A stretch of 64,000 bases of DNA, from contig NZ_JPYA01000186.1 in assembly GCF_000750005.1 (NCBI RefSeq), positions 62,001-126,000 of the forward strand. The letters are read 5' to 3'. The stretch comes from Geobacillus icigianus. Lineage in GTDB: Bacteria > Bacillota > Bacilli > Bacillales > Anoxybacillaceae. The translations under genes were made by a program, and so were the position numbers. The notes beneath the pieces were generated by a model. That model was not told the origin of the DNA. It worked only from the letters and a program-made list of their open reading frames with translations, and did not search any database. The first letter of the stretch is position 1. Every line of letters starts with the position of its first letter. Shown here piece after piece: positions 31,494-40,102 of this stretch.

Positions 31494-32727
31494 CAAATAT
31501 ACGTGCAAAAACGGTGTGCGAATCGTGCTCGAGCAAATCCCGACGGTTCGATCGGTGGCCATCGGCGTATGGATTGGCACAGGATCGCGCAACGAAACAG
31601 AACAAAACAATGGGATCTCGCATTTTTTGGAGCACATGTTTTTTAAAGGAACAACCACGCGCACGGCGCGAGACATTGCCGAAGCATTCGACAGCATCGG
31701 CGGGCAAGTGAACGCCTTTACCTCGAAGGAGTATACGTGTTACTACGCCAAAGTGTTGGATGAACACGCCCCGCTGGCGCTTGACATGCTCGCCGATATG
31801 TTTTTCCACTCAACGTTTGTGGAAGATGAGCTCCACAAAGAACGCAACGTTGTGCTCGAGGAGATCAAAATGTACGAAGACACGCCCGATGACATCGTCC
31901 ACGATTTGCTCGGCAAGGCGTGTTACGCGAACCACCCGCTCGGCTATCCGATTTTAGGCACGGAAGAGACGCTGCGCACGTTTACCGGCGATACGCTGCG
32001 CCAGTATATGGCCGATTACTACACGCCGGATCGCGTTGTCGTTTCGGTGGCGGGCAACGTGGATGAGCGGTTTATCGACGAGATCGAGCGCTATTTCGGC
32101 TCGTTCACGGCAGCAAAGAGGCCGCCTTCTCCAGGGACGCCATCGTTTGCGCCGCAAAAGATGGCGCGCAAAAAAGACGTCGAACAGGCGCATGTGTGCA
32201 TCGGGTTCAACGGGCTGCCGATCGGTCATCCGGATGCCTACCCGCTCTTGATTTTGAACAATATTTTAGGCGGCAGCATGAGCAGCCGGCTGTTTCAGGA
32301 AGTGCGCGAACAGCGCGGATTGGCGTATTCGGTGTTCTCGTACCATTCCGCCTACCAAGACAGCGGCCTGCTCGCCATTTACGCCGGCACCGGGAGCGAG
32401 CAGCTCGATGTTTTGTTTGCGACGATTCAAGAAACGATCCGGCAATTAAAAGAAGACGGCATTACCGAAAAAGAGCTGCATAACAGCAAAGAACAAATGA
32501 AGGGAAGTTTGATGCTCGGACTGGAAAGCACGAACAGCCGGATGAGCCGCAACGGCAAAAACGAACTGCTCCTTGGCCGCCATCGCTCGCTTGACGAAAT
32601 CATTGAGGAGATTGAGAGCGTCACGGTGGAAAAAGTGAACGAGCTGGCGCGCACGGTGTTCACCGACGATTACGCGCTCGCCCTCATCAGCCCGGACGGC
32701 GTGCTGCCGCGTCCGCTTCGCTCATAA
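31486..32727 (+). CDS. mlpA: MlpA (YmxG), M16 family zinc protease
   Basis: 413 residues from the TTG at 31486, nine bases after AGGAGG; the ATG at 31480 is only three bases from that site. The inverted zinc motif HxxEH is in HFLEHMFFKG, with the second glutamate region ERNVVLEEIKMYEDTPDD. The C-terminal half has the M16 R/Y motif area (REQRGLAYSVFSYHSAYQD). Related to mitochondrial processing peptidase; in B. subtilis it affects extracellular protease production. It overlaps the last codons of ylxY. Confidence 0.93.
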   Translation: MINKYTCKNGVRIVLEQIPTVRSVAIGVWIGTGSRNETEQNNGISHFLEHMFFKGTTTRTARDIAEAFDSIGGQVNAFTSKEYTCYYAKVLDEHAPLALDMLADMFFHSTFVEDELHKERNVVLEEIKMYEDTPDDIVHDLLGKACYANHPLGYPILGTEETLRTFTGDTLRQYMADYYTPDRVVVSVAGNVDERFIDEIERYFGSFTAAKRPPSPGTPSFAPQKMARKKDVEQAHVCIGFNGLPIGHPDAYPLLILNNILGGSMSSRLFQEVREQRGLAYSVFSYHSAYQDSGLLAIYAGTGSEQLDVLFATIQETIRQLKEDGITEKELHNSKEQMKGSLMLGLESTNSRMSRNGKNELLLGRHRSLDEIIEEIESVTVEKVNELARTVFTDDYALALISPDGVLPRPLRS

Positions 32728-32735
32728 ATGGGCGT

Positions 32736-32776
32736 AAAAAAGCTAACGACCTTTTCCTGAGGTGGTTAGCTTTTTT
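32736..32776. terminator. Bidirectional terminator between mlpA and ymxH
   Basis: AAAAAAGCTAAC and GTTAGCTTTTTT pair (plus ACC/GGT inside), with an A run on one side and a T run on the other. It serves the two convergent genes mlpA (+) and ymxH (-). Confidence 0.85.
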
Positions 32777-32788
32777 CTTTTTTGTCTC

Positions 32789-33028
32789 TTATTCTTCGGG
32801 AATGTCGATCATCACCATATCGGAGCCAATTTTGCGGATATAGTTCCACGGCACGCGGATTTCTTGATGGTCTTTCCGCAGCCCGAACCATTTTCCTGTC
32901 GGGATAAGGAGCGCCTCCACTTGCCCGGTTTGTTCGTTGATTTCCAAATCCGTTTGTCCGAGCACCCCGAGCCGCTCGGCCCTTCTGACATCCACGATTT
33001 CTTTGCCGCTTAGTTCGCTCAGCCTCAC
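32789..33028 (-). CDS. ymxH: YmxH/YlmC family PRC-barrel sporulation protein
   Basis: 79 residues, minus strand, GTG start preceded by AAGGAGGG. A single PRC-barrel domain: MRLSELSGKEIVDVRRAERL, GVLGQTDLEINEQTGQVEAL, LIPTGKWFGLRK and RVPWNYIRKIGSDMVMIDI. This is the YlmC/YmxH family common in endospore formers; some members are under sporulation control, with no clear biochemical role. One of only two intact-looking minus-strand frames in the window, convergent with mlpA. Confidence 0.9.
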   Translation of the reverse strand: MRLSELSGKEIVDVRRAERLGVLGQTDLEINEQTGQVEALLIPTGKWFGLRKDHQEIRVPWNYIRKIGSDMVMIDIPEE

Positions 33029-33143
33029 CGTCGGTTCCCTCCTTTTTGTCCCTTTATTCTATGTATAGAAACGGAACGGCAAAACATGACTGTTGCAGCC
33101 CAGCGCCGCGATGATGACGCCCATTTTTTCCCCCCGGGTCATT

Positions 33144-33172
33144 CACCCATGGTTTTTCCCCGACATAAGATG
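33144..33172 (+). promoter_or_regulatory. Possible sigma-K promoter of dpaAB
   Basis: CACC (33144-33147), 16 bases, then CATAAGATG (33164-33172), one base off the sigma-K -10 consensus CATAnnnTA. B. subtilis spoVF is transcribed by sigma-K in the mother cell. No good sigma-A promoter is seen here. Confidence 0.45.
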
Positions 33173-33219
33173 GGAAAAGAAATGAAGCAGTTTGCCAACA
33201 AAGAAGGTGAGCGTACAAC

Positions 33220-34125
33220 ATGATGCTGACAGGAATGCATGTCGCCATCATCGGCGGTGATGCGAGGCAGCTGGAAGTCATTCGCAAACTCGTGGAATTG
33301 GATGCCAAGTTATCGCTCGTTGGCTTTGACCAGCTGGCTCATCATTTTACCGGGGCCGTGAAGCTGCCGATTGACGAAGTCGATTTTCCTGATTTGGATG
33401 CCATTATTTTGCCGGTTCACGGCACGACGTTGGACGGAAAAGTAAACAGCGTGTTCGCCCAAGAACCGATTCCATTCACCGAAGAAATCGTGAAACGAAC
33501 GGCCCAACGCTGCACCATTTACTCCGGCATCAGCAACTCGTATTTGGATGAGCTGGTGAGAAAGACCGAACGTAAGCACGTGCAGCTGTTTGCGCGCGAT
33601 GATGTGGCCATCTACAACTCCATTCCGACCGCCGAAGGCACGGTGATGATGGTCATTCAGCACACCGATTTTACGATTCACGGCTCGCGCGTCGCCGTCT
33701 TAGGGCTCGGACGCGTCGGCATGACCGTTGCCCGGACGTTTGCCGCCCTAGGGGCGAAAGTGAAAGTCGGGGCGCGCCGGTCGGAGCATCTCGCCCGCAT
33801 TACCGAAATGGGGCTCGTGCCGTTTCACCTAAACGATTTGGAAAAAGAAGTGCGCGATATTGACGTCTGCATCAACACGATTCCGCATTTGATTGTCACG
33901 GCGAGCGTGATCGCCAAAATGCCGGCCCATACGCTGATCATCGATTTGGCGTCCAAACCGGGCGGCACCGACTTTCGCTACGCCGAAAAACGCGGCGTGA
34001 AAGCCATTTTAGCGCCCGGGCTGCCCGGGATCGTCGCGCCGAAAACAGCCGGACAAATCATCGCCAACGTTTTGGCGCAGCTTTTGTATGAAGATTGGCA
34101 AAAACGGGAGGAGAACAAACGATGA
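33220..34125 (+). CDS. dpaA: Dipicolinate synthase subunit A
   Basis: 301 residues (300 if the second ATG at 33223 is used) after GAAGGTGAG. N-terminal block MHVAIIGGDARQLEVIRKLV, then a Rossmann motif in the middle (VAVLGLGRVGMTVARTFAAL), and conserved IDLASKPGGTDFRYAEKRGV plus LAPGLPGIVAPKTAGQI. With DpaB it oxidises dihydrodipicolinate, the DapA product, to dipicolinic acid in the mother cell; DPA is then loaded into the spore core. Also named spoVFA. Its stop overlaps the dpaB start (ATGA). Confidence 0.96.
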   Translation: MMLTGMHVAIIGGDARQLEVIRKLVELDAKLSLVGFDQLAHHFTGAVKLPIDEVDFPDLDAIILPVHGTTLDGKVNSVFAQEPIPFTEEIVKRTAQRCTIYSGISNSYLDELVRKTERKHVQLFARDDVAIYNSIPTAEGTVMMVIQHTDFTIHGSRVAVLGLGRVGMTVARTFAALGAKVKVGARRSEHLARITEMGLVPFHLNDLEKEVRDIDVCINTIPHLIVTASVIAKMPAHTLIIDLASKPGGTDFRYAEKRGVKAILAPGLPGIVAPKTAGQIIANVLAQLLYEDWQKREENKR

Positions 34126-34727
34126 GCGGAAACAGCCTGAAAGGAAAACGAATCGGCTTTGGCCTCACCGGGTCGCATTGCACGTATGATGCGGTGTTTC
34201 CCGAAATTGAAAAACTTGTCCATGAAGGGGCCGAAGTATTGCCGATTGTTACGTACACCGTTAAGACGACCAACACCCGTTTCGGCGAAGGGGAGGAATG
34301 GGTGAAAAAACTCGAACAGTTGACGGGAAACGAAGTGATTGACACGATCGTCAAAGCGGAGCCGCTCGGGCCGAAAATTCCGCTCGACTGCATGGTGATC
34401 GCTCCGCTCACCGGCAACTCGATGAGCAAGCTGGCCAACGCCATGACCGATTCCCCGGTGCTCATGGCGGCCAAAGCGACGATGCGCAACCACCGCCCGG
34501 TCGTGCTCGGCATTTCCACAAACGATGCGCTCGGCTTAAACGGCGTCAACTTGATGCGGCTGATGGCGGCGAAAAACATTTACTTTATTCCGTTCGGCCA
34601 AGACGCCCCGCAGGCGAAGCCAAACTCGATGGTCGCCTACATGCCGCTGTTGCGCGACACGGTTCTCGCCGCGCTGGAAGGAAAACAGCTGCAGCCGGTG
34701 GTCATCGAACGCTTCCGCTACAACTGA
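34122..34727 (+). CDS. dpaB: Dipicolinate synthase subunit B (flavoprotein-like)
   Basis: 201 residues from the ATG at 34122 after GGGAGGAG. It belongs to the HFCD flavoprotein group: GKRIGFGLTGSHCTYDAVFP, APLTGNSMSKLANAMTDSPV, MAAKATMRNHRPVVLGISTN and a C-terminal IYFIPFGQDAPQAKPNSMVA. It forms dipicolinate synthase with DpaA; in B. subtilis it is spoVFB. The ATGA overlap with dpaA suggests translational coupling for equal subunit amounts. Confidence 0.96.
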   Translation: MSGNSLKGKRIGFGLTGSHCTYDAVFPEIEKLVHEGAEVLPIVTYTVKTTNTRFGEGEEWVKKLEQLTGNEVIDTIVKAEPLGPKIPLDCMVIAPLTGNSMSKLANAMTDSPVLMAAKATMRNHRPVVLGISTNDALGLNGVNLMRLMAAKNIYFIPFGQDAPQAKPNSMVAYMPLLRDTVLAALEGKQLQPVVIERFRYN

Positions 34728-34756
34728 ATCAAAAATCAAAGCGGCGCATAAAAATG

Positions 34757-34785
34757 TTCTCTCGTCCACAGCGGAATGTGATAAA
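34757..34785 (+). promoter_or_regulatory. Possible promoter of asd
   Basis: TTCTCT (34757-34762), a 17-base spacer and GATAAA (34780-34785), with TGT before it (extended -10). A modest match. It would let vegetative cells express asd independently of the sporulation genes upstream. Confidence 0.4.
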
Positions 34786-34838
34786 ATAAAGACTATGAAT
34801 TCACTTCTTAGAGTGACGATGTGGAAGGAGAATGGTGG

Positions 34839-35882
34839 ATGACTCAAAAGCAATATCATGTCGCTGTCGTCGGAGCAACGGGGGCCGTCGGGCAGCAAAT
34901 GGTGCGGACGCTTGAGGATCGGAACTTTCCGGTTGGAACATTGACTTTGTTGTCATCGGAGCGGTCGGCTGGCAAAACAATGCGGTTCCGCGGCGAGGAA
35001 ATTGAGGTGCAAGCGGCATCACCCGAGCGCTTTGAAGGGGTGGACATCGCCTTGTTCAGCGCCGGCGGGGCGGTATCGAAGGCATTGGCGCCGGAAGCGG
35101 TGCGGCGCGGGGCGGTCGTCATCGACAATACGAGCGCCTTTCGGATGGACGAAAACGTGCCGCTTGTCGTCCCGGAAGTGAACGGAAGCGATTTGACGTG
35201 GCATAACGGCATTATCGCCAATCCGAACTGCTCGACGATCCAAATGGTCGTGGCGTTGGAGCCGATTCGGAAGGCGTTTGGCTTAGAGCGCGTGATCGTT
35301 TCAACGTACCAAGCCGTCTCCGGGGCCGGGGCGCAGGCGATCGAAGAGCTGCATGCGCAGACGAAAGCGGTGCTCGAAGGGAAGCCGGTCGAGGCGAACA
35401 TTTTGCCAGTGAAATCGGATCGGAAGCATTACCCGATTGCGTTCAACGCCATACCGCAAATCGATAAGTTCCAAGACAACGGCTTTACATTTGAAGAAAT
35501 GAAAATGATCAACGAAACGAAAAAAATTATGCACATGCCCGAGCTGAAAGTGGCGGCAACGTGCGTGCGCATTCCGGTGGCGAGCGGGCACTCGGAATCG
35601 GTGTACATCGAAGTTGAGCAAGACGGCGTCACCGTTGCCGACTTGCACGAGGTGCTTCGCGAGGCGCCGGGTGTCGTGCTGCAAGATGATCCGAGCGAAC
35701 AGCTGTATCCGATGCCGGTCCATTGCGTCGGCCAGTATGATGTGTTTGTCGGCCGCATCCGCCGCGATTTGGATCATCCGCGCGGCTTCCACCTCTGGAT
35801 TGTCGCCGACAACTTGCTGAAAGGGGCGGCTTCGAACTCGGTGCAAATCGCGGAACATTTACGAAAGCTCGGGTTGATATAA
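34839..35882 (+). CDS. asd: Aspartate-semialdehyde dehydrogenase
   Basis: 347 residues from the ATG at 34839, eight bases after AAGGAG. NADP-binding N-terminus (VAVVGATGAVGQQMVRTLED), catalytic cysteine in ANPNCSTIQMV, and conserved RIPVASGHSESVYIEVEQ. It reduces aspartyl phosphate to aspartate semialdehyde, the branch point to lysine/diaminopimelate/dipicolinate and to threonine/methionine. It is followed by dapG and dapA in pathway-related order. Confidence 0.97.
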   Translation: MTQKQYHVAVVGATGAVGQQMVRTLEDRNFPVGTLTLLSSERSAGKTMRFRGEEIEVQAASPERFEGVDIALFSAGGAVSKALAPEAVRRGAVVIDNTSAFRMDENVPLVVPEVNGSDLTWHNGIIANPNCSTIQMVVALEPIRKAFGLERVIVSTYQAVSGAGAQAIEELHAQTKAVLEGKPVEANILPVKSDRKHYPIAFNAIPQIDKFQDNGFTFEEMKMINETKKIMHMPELKVAATCVRIPVASGHSESVYIEVEQDGVTVADLHEVLREAPGVVLQDDPSEQLYPMPVHCVGQYDVFVGRIRRDLDHPRGFHLWIVADNLLKGAASNSVQIAEHLRKLGLI

Positions 35883-35921
35883 CGCCGTTTTTTCACGGCA
35901 TCTCCCGCCTCAACGCGGCAC

Positions 35922-36002
35922 GGCGTTCGCCTGACACAAGGCGGACGCCCAAGGATGGGCCAGCGTGACGGAGGCCCCGCCTTCCTCGCAGCGAAGGCCG
36001 GG
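35922..36002 (+). other. Hairpin-rich leader before dapG
   Basis: The 149-base asd-dapG gap holds two strong hairpins: GGCGTTCGCCT/AGGCGGACGCC (35922-35949) and CCCGCCTTC/GAAGGC-CGGG (about 35976-36002). Neither has a clean T run. I looked for a lysine riboswitch core and did not find one. Confidence 0.5.
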
Positions 36003-36031
36003 AAAGTTTATCCAATCGTCGAGGTGTTACC

Positions 36032-37279
36032 ATGAAAATTATCGTCCAAAAGTTCGGCGGCACGTCCGTCCGCGATGAACGCGGGCGAAACATGGCGCGC
36101 CGCCACATTGAAAAGGCGCTTGAAGACGGCTACAAAGTTGTTGTCGTCGTATCGGCCATGGGCCGATACGGCGATCCGTACGCGACCGACACGCTTCTTA
36201 GCCTGATCGGCGGCTCCGAGCATCATGTGACAAAGCGCGAACAAGACTTGCTCATGGCGTGCGGAGAAATCATCTCCAGCGTCGTGTTCAGCAACTTGTT
36301 GAACGCCCACGGCATCAAAGCGGCGGCGTTCACGGGCGCGCAAGCCGGATTCCGCACGAACAGCGACTATACGAACGCCAAAATCGTCGAGATGCGCTGC
36401 GACCGCCTCCTTGAGGCGCTTGAACAGCACGATGTCGCCGTCGTGGCCGGCTTTCAAGGGATGGCGGAAAACGGCGATATCACAACGCTCGGCCGCGGTG
36501 GCAGCGACACATCGGCGGCGGCGCTCGGCGCGGCGCTAAACGCCGAGCGGGTCGATATTTTCACCGATGTCGACGGCGTCATGACCGCTGATCCGCGCAT
36601 TGTCGAAAACGCCCGACCGCTTGAGGTTGTCACCTATACGGAAATTTGCAACATGGCGTATCAAGGGGCGAAAGTCATTCACCCGCGCGCGGTCGAAATC
36701 GCTATGCAGGCGAAAGTGCCGCTGCGCATCCGCTCGACGTATTCGGATGCGCCGGGAACGCTTGTCACCTCCTCGATTCGTCCGCAAAAGGGGAGCGACG
36801 TGCGGGAGCGGCTAGTGACGGGCATCGCCCATGTCGCCAACGTCACGCAAATCAAGGTGCTGGCGAAAGAAGGGCATTATGAGCTGCAGTCGGACGTGTT
36901 TCAAGCGATGGCCCACGAAGGGATCAGCGTCGATTTTATCAATATTTCCCCATACGGCGTTGTCTACACGGTCAGCGGCGAGATGACGGACAAAGCGATT
37001 GCTGCTTTGCGCCGCATCGGCTATGAACCGGCCGTGACGCCGCGTTGCGCCAAAGTATCGGTCGTCGGCGCCGGCATCGCCGGCGTGCCCGGGGTGACGG
37101 CGAAAATCGTCACCGCCTTGTCAGAACAAGGCATTCAAATTTTGCAATCGGCTGACAGCCATACGACCATTTGGGTGTTAGTGAAAGAGGAAGATATGGA
37201 AAAAGCGGTCAACGCTCTCCATGACGCCTTTTGCCTATCTGAGGCGGGGGGAGACGAAGCGATTTGGAGTGAGGAGTGA
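36032..37279 (+). CDS. dapG: Aspartokinase I (DapG type)
   Basis: 415 residues. Kinase domain: IIVQKFGGTSVRDERGR, VVVVVSAMGRYGDPYATDTL, TTLGRGGSDTSAAALGAALN and DIFTDVDGVMTADPRI. Two C-terminal ACT domains follow (VTQIKVLAKEGHYELQSDVF; VSVVGAGIAGVPGVTAKIVT). It phosphorylates aspartate. DapG of B. subtilis is inhibited by meso-diaminopimelate rather than lysine, keeping wall and spore precursor supply separate from lysine feedback; clustering with asd/dapA supports DapG rather than LysC. Confidence 0.94.
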   Translation: MKIIVQKFGGTSVRDERGRNMARRHIEKALEDGYKVVVVVSAMGRYGDPYATDTLLSLIGGSEHHVTKREQDLLMACGEIISSVVFSNLLNAHGIKAAAFTGAQAGFRTNSDYTNAKIVEMRCDRLLEALEQHDVAVVAGFQGMAENGDITTLGRGGSDTSAAALGAALNAERVDIFTDVDGVMTADPRIVENARPLEVVTYTEICNMAYQGAKVIHPRAVEIAMQAKVPLRIRSTYSDAPGTLVTSSIRPQKGSDVRERLVTGIAHVANVTQIKVLAKEGHYELQSDVFQAMAHEGISVDFINISPYGVVYTVSGEMTDKAIAALRRIGYEPAVTPRCAKVSVVGAGIAGVPGVTAKIVTALSEQGIQILQSADSHTTIWVLVKEEDMEKAVNALHDAFCLSEAGGDEAIWSEE

Positions 37280-37284
37280 AAACC

Positions 37285-38160
37285 GTGATTCAGTTCGGAA
37301 ACGTCGTAACGGCGATGGTCACGCCGTTTGACCGAAAAGGGAATCTTGATTTGCCGAAAACGACGGAGCTGGTCAACTATTTGCTCGACCATGGCACGGA
37401 TGCGCTCGTCGTCGCCGGCACGACCGGCGAATCGCCAACATTGACGACCGAAGAAAAACTGGCGCTCTTTCGCCATGTCGTCGCCGTCGTCAACGGCCGC
37501 GTGCCGGTCATTGCTGGGACGGGGACGAACAATACGCGCGCTTCGATCGAGCTGACCAAGCGGGCGGAAGAGGCGGGCGTCGACGCCGTCATGCTCGTTT
37601 CGCCGTATTACAATAAACCGAACCAAGAAGGGTTGTACCAGCATTTCAAAGCGATTGCCGAAAGCACATCGCTGTCGGTGATGCTCTATAACGTCCCGGG
37701 CCGCACAGCGGTCAGCCTCGCTCCGGAAACCGTCATCCGGCTGGCGGAAATCCCAAACATCGTTGCGGTCAAAGAGGCGAGCGGCAATTTGGACGCTATG
37801 GCCGAAATCATTGAACGGACCCCGGACGATTTTTTGCTTTATAGCGGCGATGACAGCTTGACGCTTCCGGTGCTCGCCATCGGGGGGGCCGGCGTGGTCT
37901 CGGTTGCTTCGCACATCATCGGCGATGAAATGCAGCGAATGATTCGCGCCTTCCAAGCTGGAGATCACCAGCAGGCGGCGGCGCTGCACCGAAGATGGCT
38001 GCCGCTCATGAAAGGGCTGTTTGCCGCTCCAAGCCCGGTTCCGGTGAAAACGGCGCTGCAGCTTTGTGGGCTGGATGTCGGCGCCGTTCGTCTTCCGCTC
38101 GTCCCGCTCACGGAACAGGAACGGAACGAGCTTCAGCGCCTGCTTTCTGCTCTGTCGTAA
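37285..38160 (+). CDS. dapA: 4-hydroxy-tetrahydrodipicolinate synthase
   Basis: 291 residues from the GTG at 37285, eight bases after GAGGAG; the GTG at 37276 overlaps that site and would add three residues. Schiff-base lysine lies in IVAVKEASGNLDAM and the catalytic tyrosine in YNVPGRTAVS; GTTGESPTLTTEEK is the substrate-binding loop. It condenses pyruvate and aspartate semialdehyde. The product goes both to diaminopimelate and to DpaAB for dipicolinic acid. Ribosome site lies inside the end of dapG. Confidence 0.96.
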   Translation: MIQFGNVVTAMVTPFDRKGNLDLPKTTELVNYLLDHGTDALVVAGTTGESPTLTTEEKLALFRHVVAVVNGRVPVIAGTGTNNTRASIELTKRAEEAGVDAVMLVSPYYNKPNQEGLYQHFKAIAESTSLSVMLYNVPGRTAVSLAPETVIRLAEIPNIVAVKEASGNLDAMAEIIERTPDDFLLYSGDDSLTLPVLAIGGAGVVSVASHIIGDEMQRMIRAFQAGDHQQAAALHRRWLPLMKGLFAAPSPVPVKTALQLCGLDVGAVRLPLVPLTEQERNELQRLLSALS

Positions 38161-38164
38161 CCGA

Positions 38165-38205
38165 GCGCCCTCAACGTCTCCTTGGCGGGCGTTGAGGGCG
38201 CTTTT
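38165..38205 (+). terminator. Rho-independent terminator after dapA
   Basis: GCGCCCTCAACG and CGTTGAGGGCGC form a perfect 12-bp stem followed by TTTT. It closes the asd-dapG-dapA unit. Confidence 0.85.
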
Positions 38206-38243
38206 CGCTGGTGAGAAATCCAGCGGTTGGCGCATTAGCCATC

Positions 38244-38273
38244 TTGTGTTTCTCAACATCGATTCGTTATAAT
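38244..38273 (+). promoter_or_regulatory. Sigma-A promoter of rnjB
   Basis: TTGTGT (38244-38249), an 18-base spacer and a consensus TATAAT (38268-38273), about 50 bases before the rnjB start. Confidence 0.75.
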
Positions 38274-38324
38274 AAAAGCAAGTGACTTTGAGCGGGTTAG
38301 CATCATGATTGGGAGGACGCAGCC

Positions 38325-39995
38325 TTGAAATCAAAAATAAAGCCGGTAGAGAAAATACGCCTTTTTGCCCTAGGGGGAGTAGGGGAAATCGGCAAGAACA
38401 TGTATGTCGTCGAATTGGACGAGGACATTTTTGTCATCGATGCCGGGGTGATGTTCCCAGAAGATGAAATGCTCGGCATCGACAAGGTGATCCCCGACAT
38501 CACCTATTTGGTTGAACGGCAGCACCGCATTCAAGCGATTTTCCTCACCCATGGGCATGAGGAGCACATGGGAGCGATCGCCTACGTGCTCAAGCAGCTG
38601 TCCGTTCCAGTTTACGGAACGAAGCTGACGATCGGATTGGCAGAGGCGTTGCTGAAGGAACAAGGAGTGTCGGGCGCCAAGCTGAACGAAATCCACCCGG
38701 ATGTCGAGCTCGTGTTTGACAAAGCCAAGGTCACCTTTTTCCGCACGATTCACAGCATTCCCGATTCAGTCGGCATCAGCTTGCAAACATCGCAAGGCGC
38801 GATCGTGTACACGAGCGATTTTAAGTTTGACCAGACGCCCTACGGCAACAGCCGCACCGATTTGGGCAAAATCGCGCAAATCGGCGAACAAGGGGTGCTC
38901 TGCTTGCTGTCGGACAGCACAAACGCCGAGCGTCCGGGCTACAGCGGTTCCGACACGGCCGTTGCCTATGAAATCGCCGACGTGATCGGCCATGCGCCAG
39001 GGCGGGTATTCGTCGCCTGCTACGCCTCAAACATTACCCGCATCCAACAGGTGCTTTATGCATCGCACGAGTCCGGGCGCAAAGTGGCGGTGATCGGCAA
39101 AACGCTGCACAAAGTGATGGACATCGCCGTGCGCCTTGGCTATTTGCACGTTCCAGACAAGGTGACGATCTCGGCCCACGATCTCGATCGCTACCATGAC
39201 CGCGAGCTCGTCATTTTGACCACCGGAGGGCATGGTGAGCCGATGAGCGCGCTATGGCGGATGGCGCGCCAAACGAACAAGCACGTGAACATCAAGGAAG
39301 GCGATACCGTCATCGTCGCCGCGTCCGTCATGCCGGGCTATGAACTCGGGTTTGCGAAAACGATTGACGCCTTGTACCGCGCCGGGGCGAACGTCATTTA
39401 CCGCGATCGGCAAGTGCACGTATCGGGGCATGGCTGCCAAGAAGAATTAAAGCTGATGCTCAACTTCATGCGCCCGAAGTACTTCATCCCCGTCCACGGG
39501 GAATACCGGATGCAAAAGGCGCACGCTCGGCTGGCGAAAGCGGTCGGCATCTCGGAAGAGCGGACGTTTTTGATCGACAAAGGCGAAGTGATCGAGTTTC
39601 GCGGCGGCGTCGCCCGTTCCGGCGGCAAAGTGCCGTACGGCAACATTTTAATTGACGGGCTTGGCATCGGCGATGTCGGCAACATCGTCCTGCGCGATCG
39701 GCGCTTATTGTCGCAAGACGGCATTTTAATCGCCGTCGTCACGCTGAATAAAGAAGCGAAAACGATCGCGGCGGGACCGGAAATCATTTCGCGCGGATTT
39801 GTTTATATGCGCGAGTCGGAGACGTTGCTTGAGGAAGCGGAGAAGATGGTGGCTTCGATCATCGAGCGCTGCCTTGAATCCTACATGCTCGAATGGTCGT
39901 CGCTGAAAGCGAACATCCGTGAAGCGCTCAGCCAATTTTTATTTGAAAAAACAAAGCGGAGGCCAATGATTTTACCGATTATTATGGAAGTGTAA
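38325..39995 (+). CDS. rnjB: Ribonuclease J2
   Basis: 556 residues from a TTG start after GGGAGGA. Metallo-beta-lactamase core with LTHGHEEHMGAIAY, then the beta-CASP region (ILTTGGHGEPMSALWRMARQ) and the C-terminal domain. In the zinc motif the second acidic residue is Glu (HGHEEH) where active RNase J1 has Asp (HGHEDH), fitting the largely structural J2 subunit. J1 and J2 form a complex in mRNA decay. Location after dapA matches B. subtilis ymfA/rnjB. Its terminator marks the left edge of a foreign segment. Confidence 0.95.
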   Translation: MKSKIKPVEKIRLFALGGVGEIGKNMYVVELDEDIFVIDAGVMFPEDEMLGIDKVIPDITYLVERQHRIQAIFLTHGHEEHMGAIAYVLKQLSVPVYGTKLTIGLAEALLKEQGVSGAKLNEIHPDVELVFDKAKVTFFRTIHSIPDSVGISLQTSQGAIVYTSDFKFDQTPYGNSRTDLGKIAQIGEQGVLCLLSDSTNAERPGYSGSDTAVAYEIADVIGHAPGRVFVACYASNITRIQQVLYASHESGRKVAVIGKTLHKVMDIAVRLGYLHVPDKVTISAHDLDRYHDRELVILTTGGHGEPMSALWRMARQTNKHVNIKEGDTVIVAASVMPGYELGFAKTIDALYRAGANVIYRDRQVHVSGHGCQEELKLMLNFMRPKYFIPVHGEYRMQKAHARLAKAVGISEERTFLIDKGEVIEFRGGVARSGGKVPYGNILIDGLGIGDVGNIVLRDRRLLSQDGILIAVVTLNKEAKTIAAGPEIISRGFVYMRESETLLEEAEKMVASIIERCLESYMLEWSSLKANIREALSQFLFEKTKRRPMILPIIMEV

Positions 39996-40012
39996 TTCTT
40001 CTTGCCACACTT

Positions 40013-40057
40013 GAGTCGCAAAACCTTGATATGTCAAGGTTTTCGGCTCTTTTTTTA
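40013..40057 (+). terminator. Rho-independent terminator after rnjB
   Basis: GAGTCG-C-AAAACCTTGA pairs with TCAAGGTTTTCGGCTC, followed by TTTTTTT. Intact native rnjB terminator; the foreign segment starts after it. Confidence 0.9.
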
Positions 40058-40102
40058 CTTTTTAAATCGTCCTTTGATCACATATTGACCACCTTTACGA
40101 TG

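Noticed and set aside
35883..36031. Lysine riboswitch or T-box before dapG
   Set aside because: Neither a lysine aptamer core nor a T-box sequence with specifier and antiterminator could be seen; only simple hairpins.
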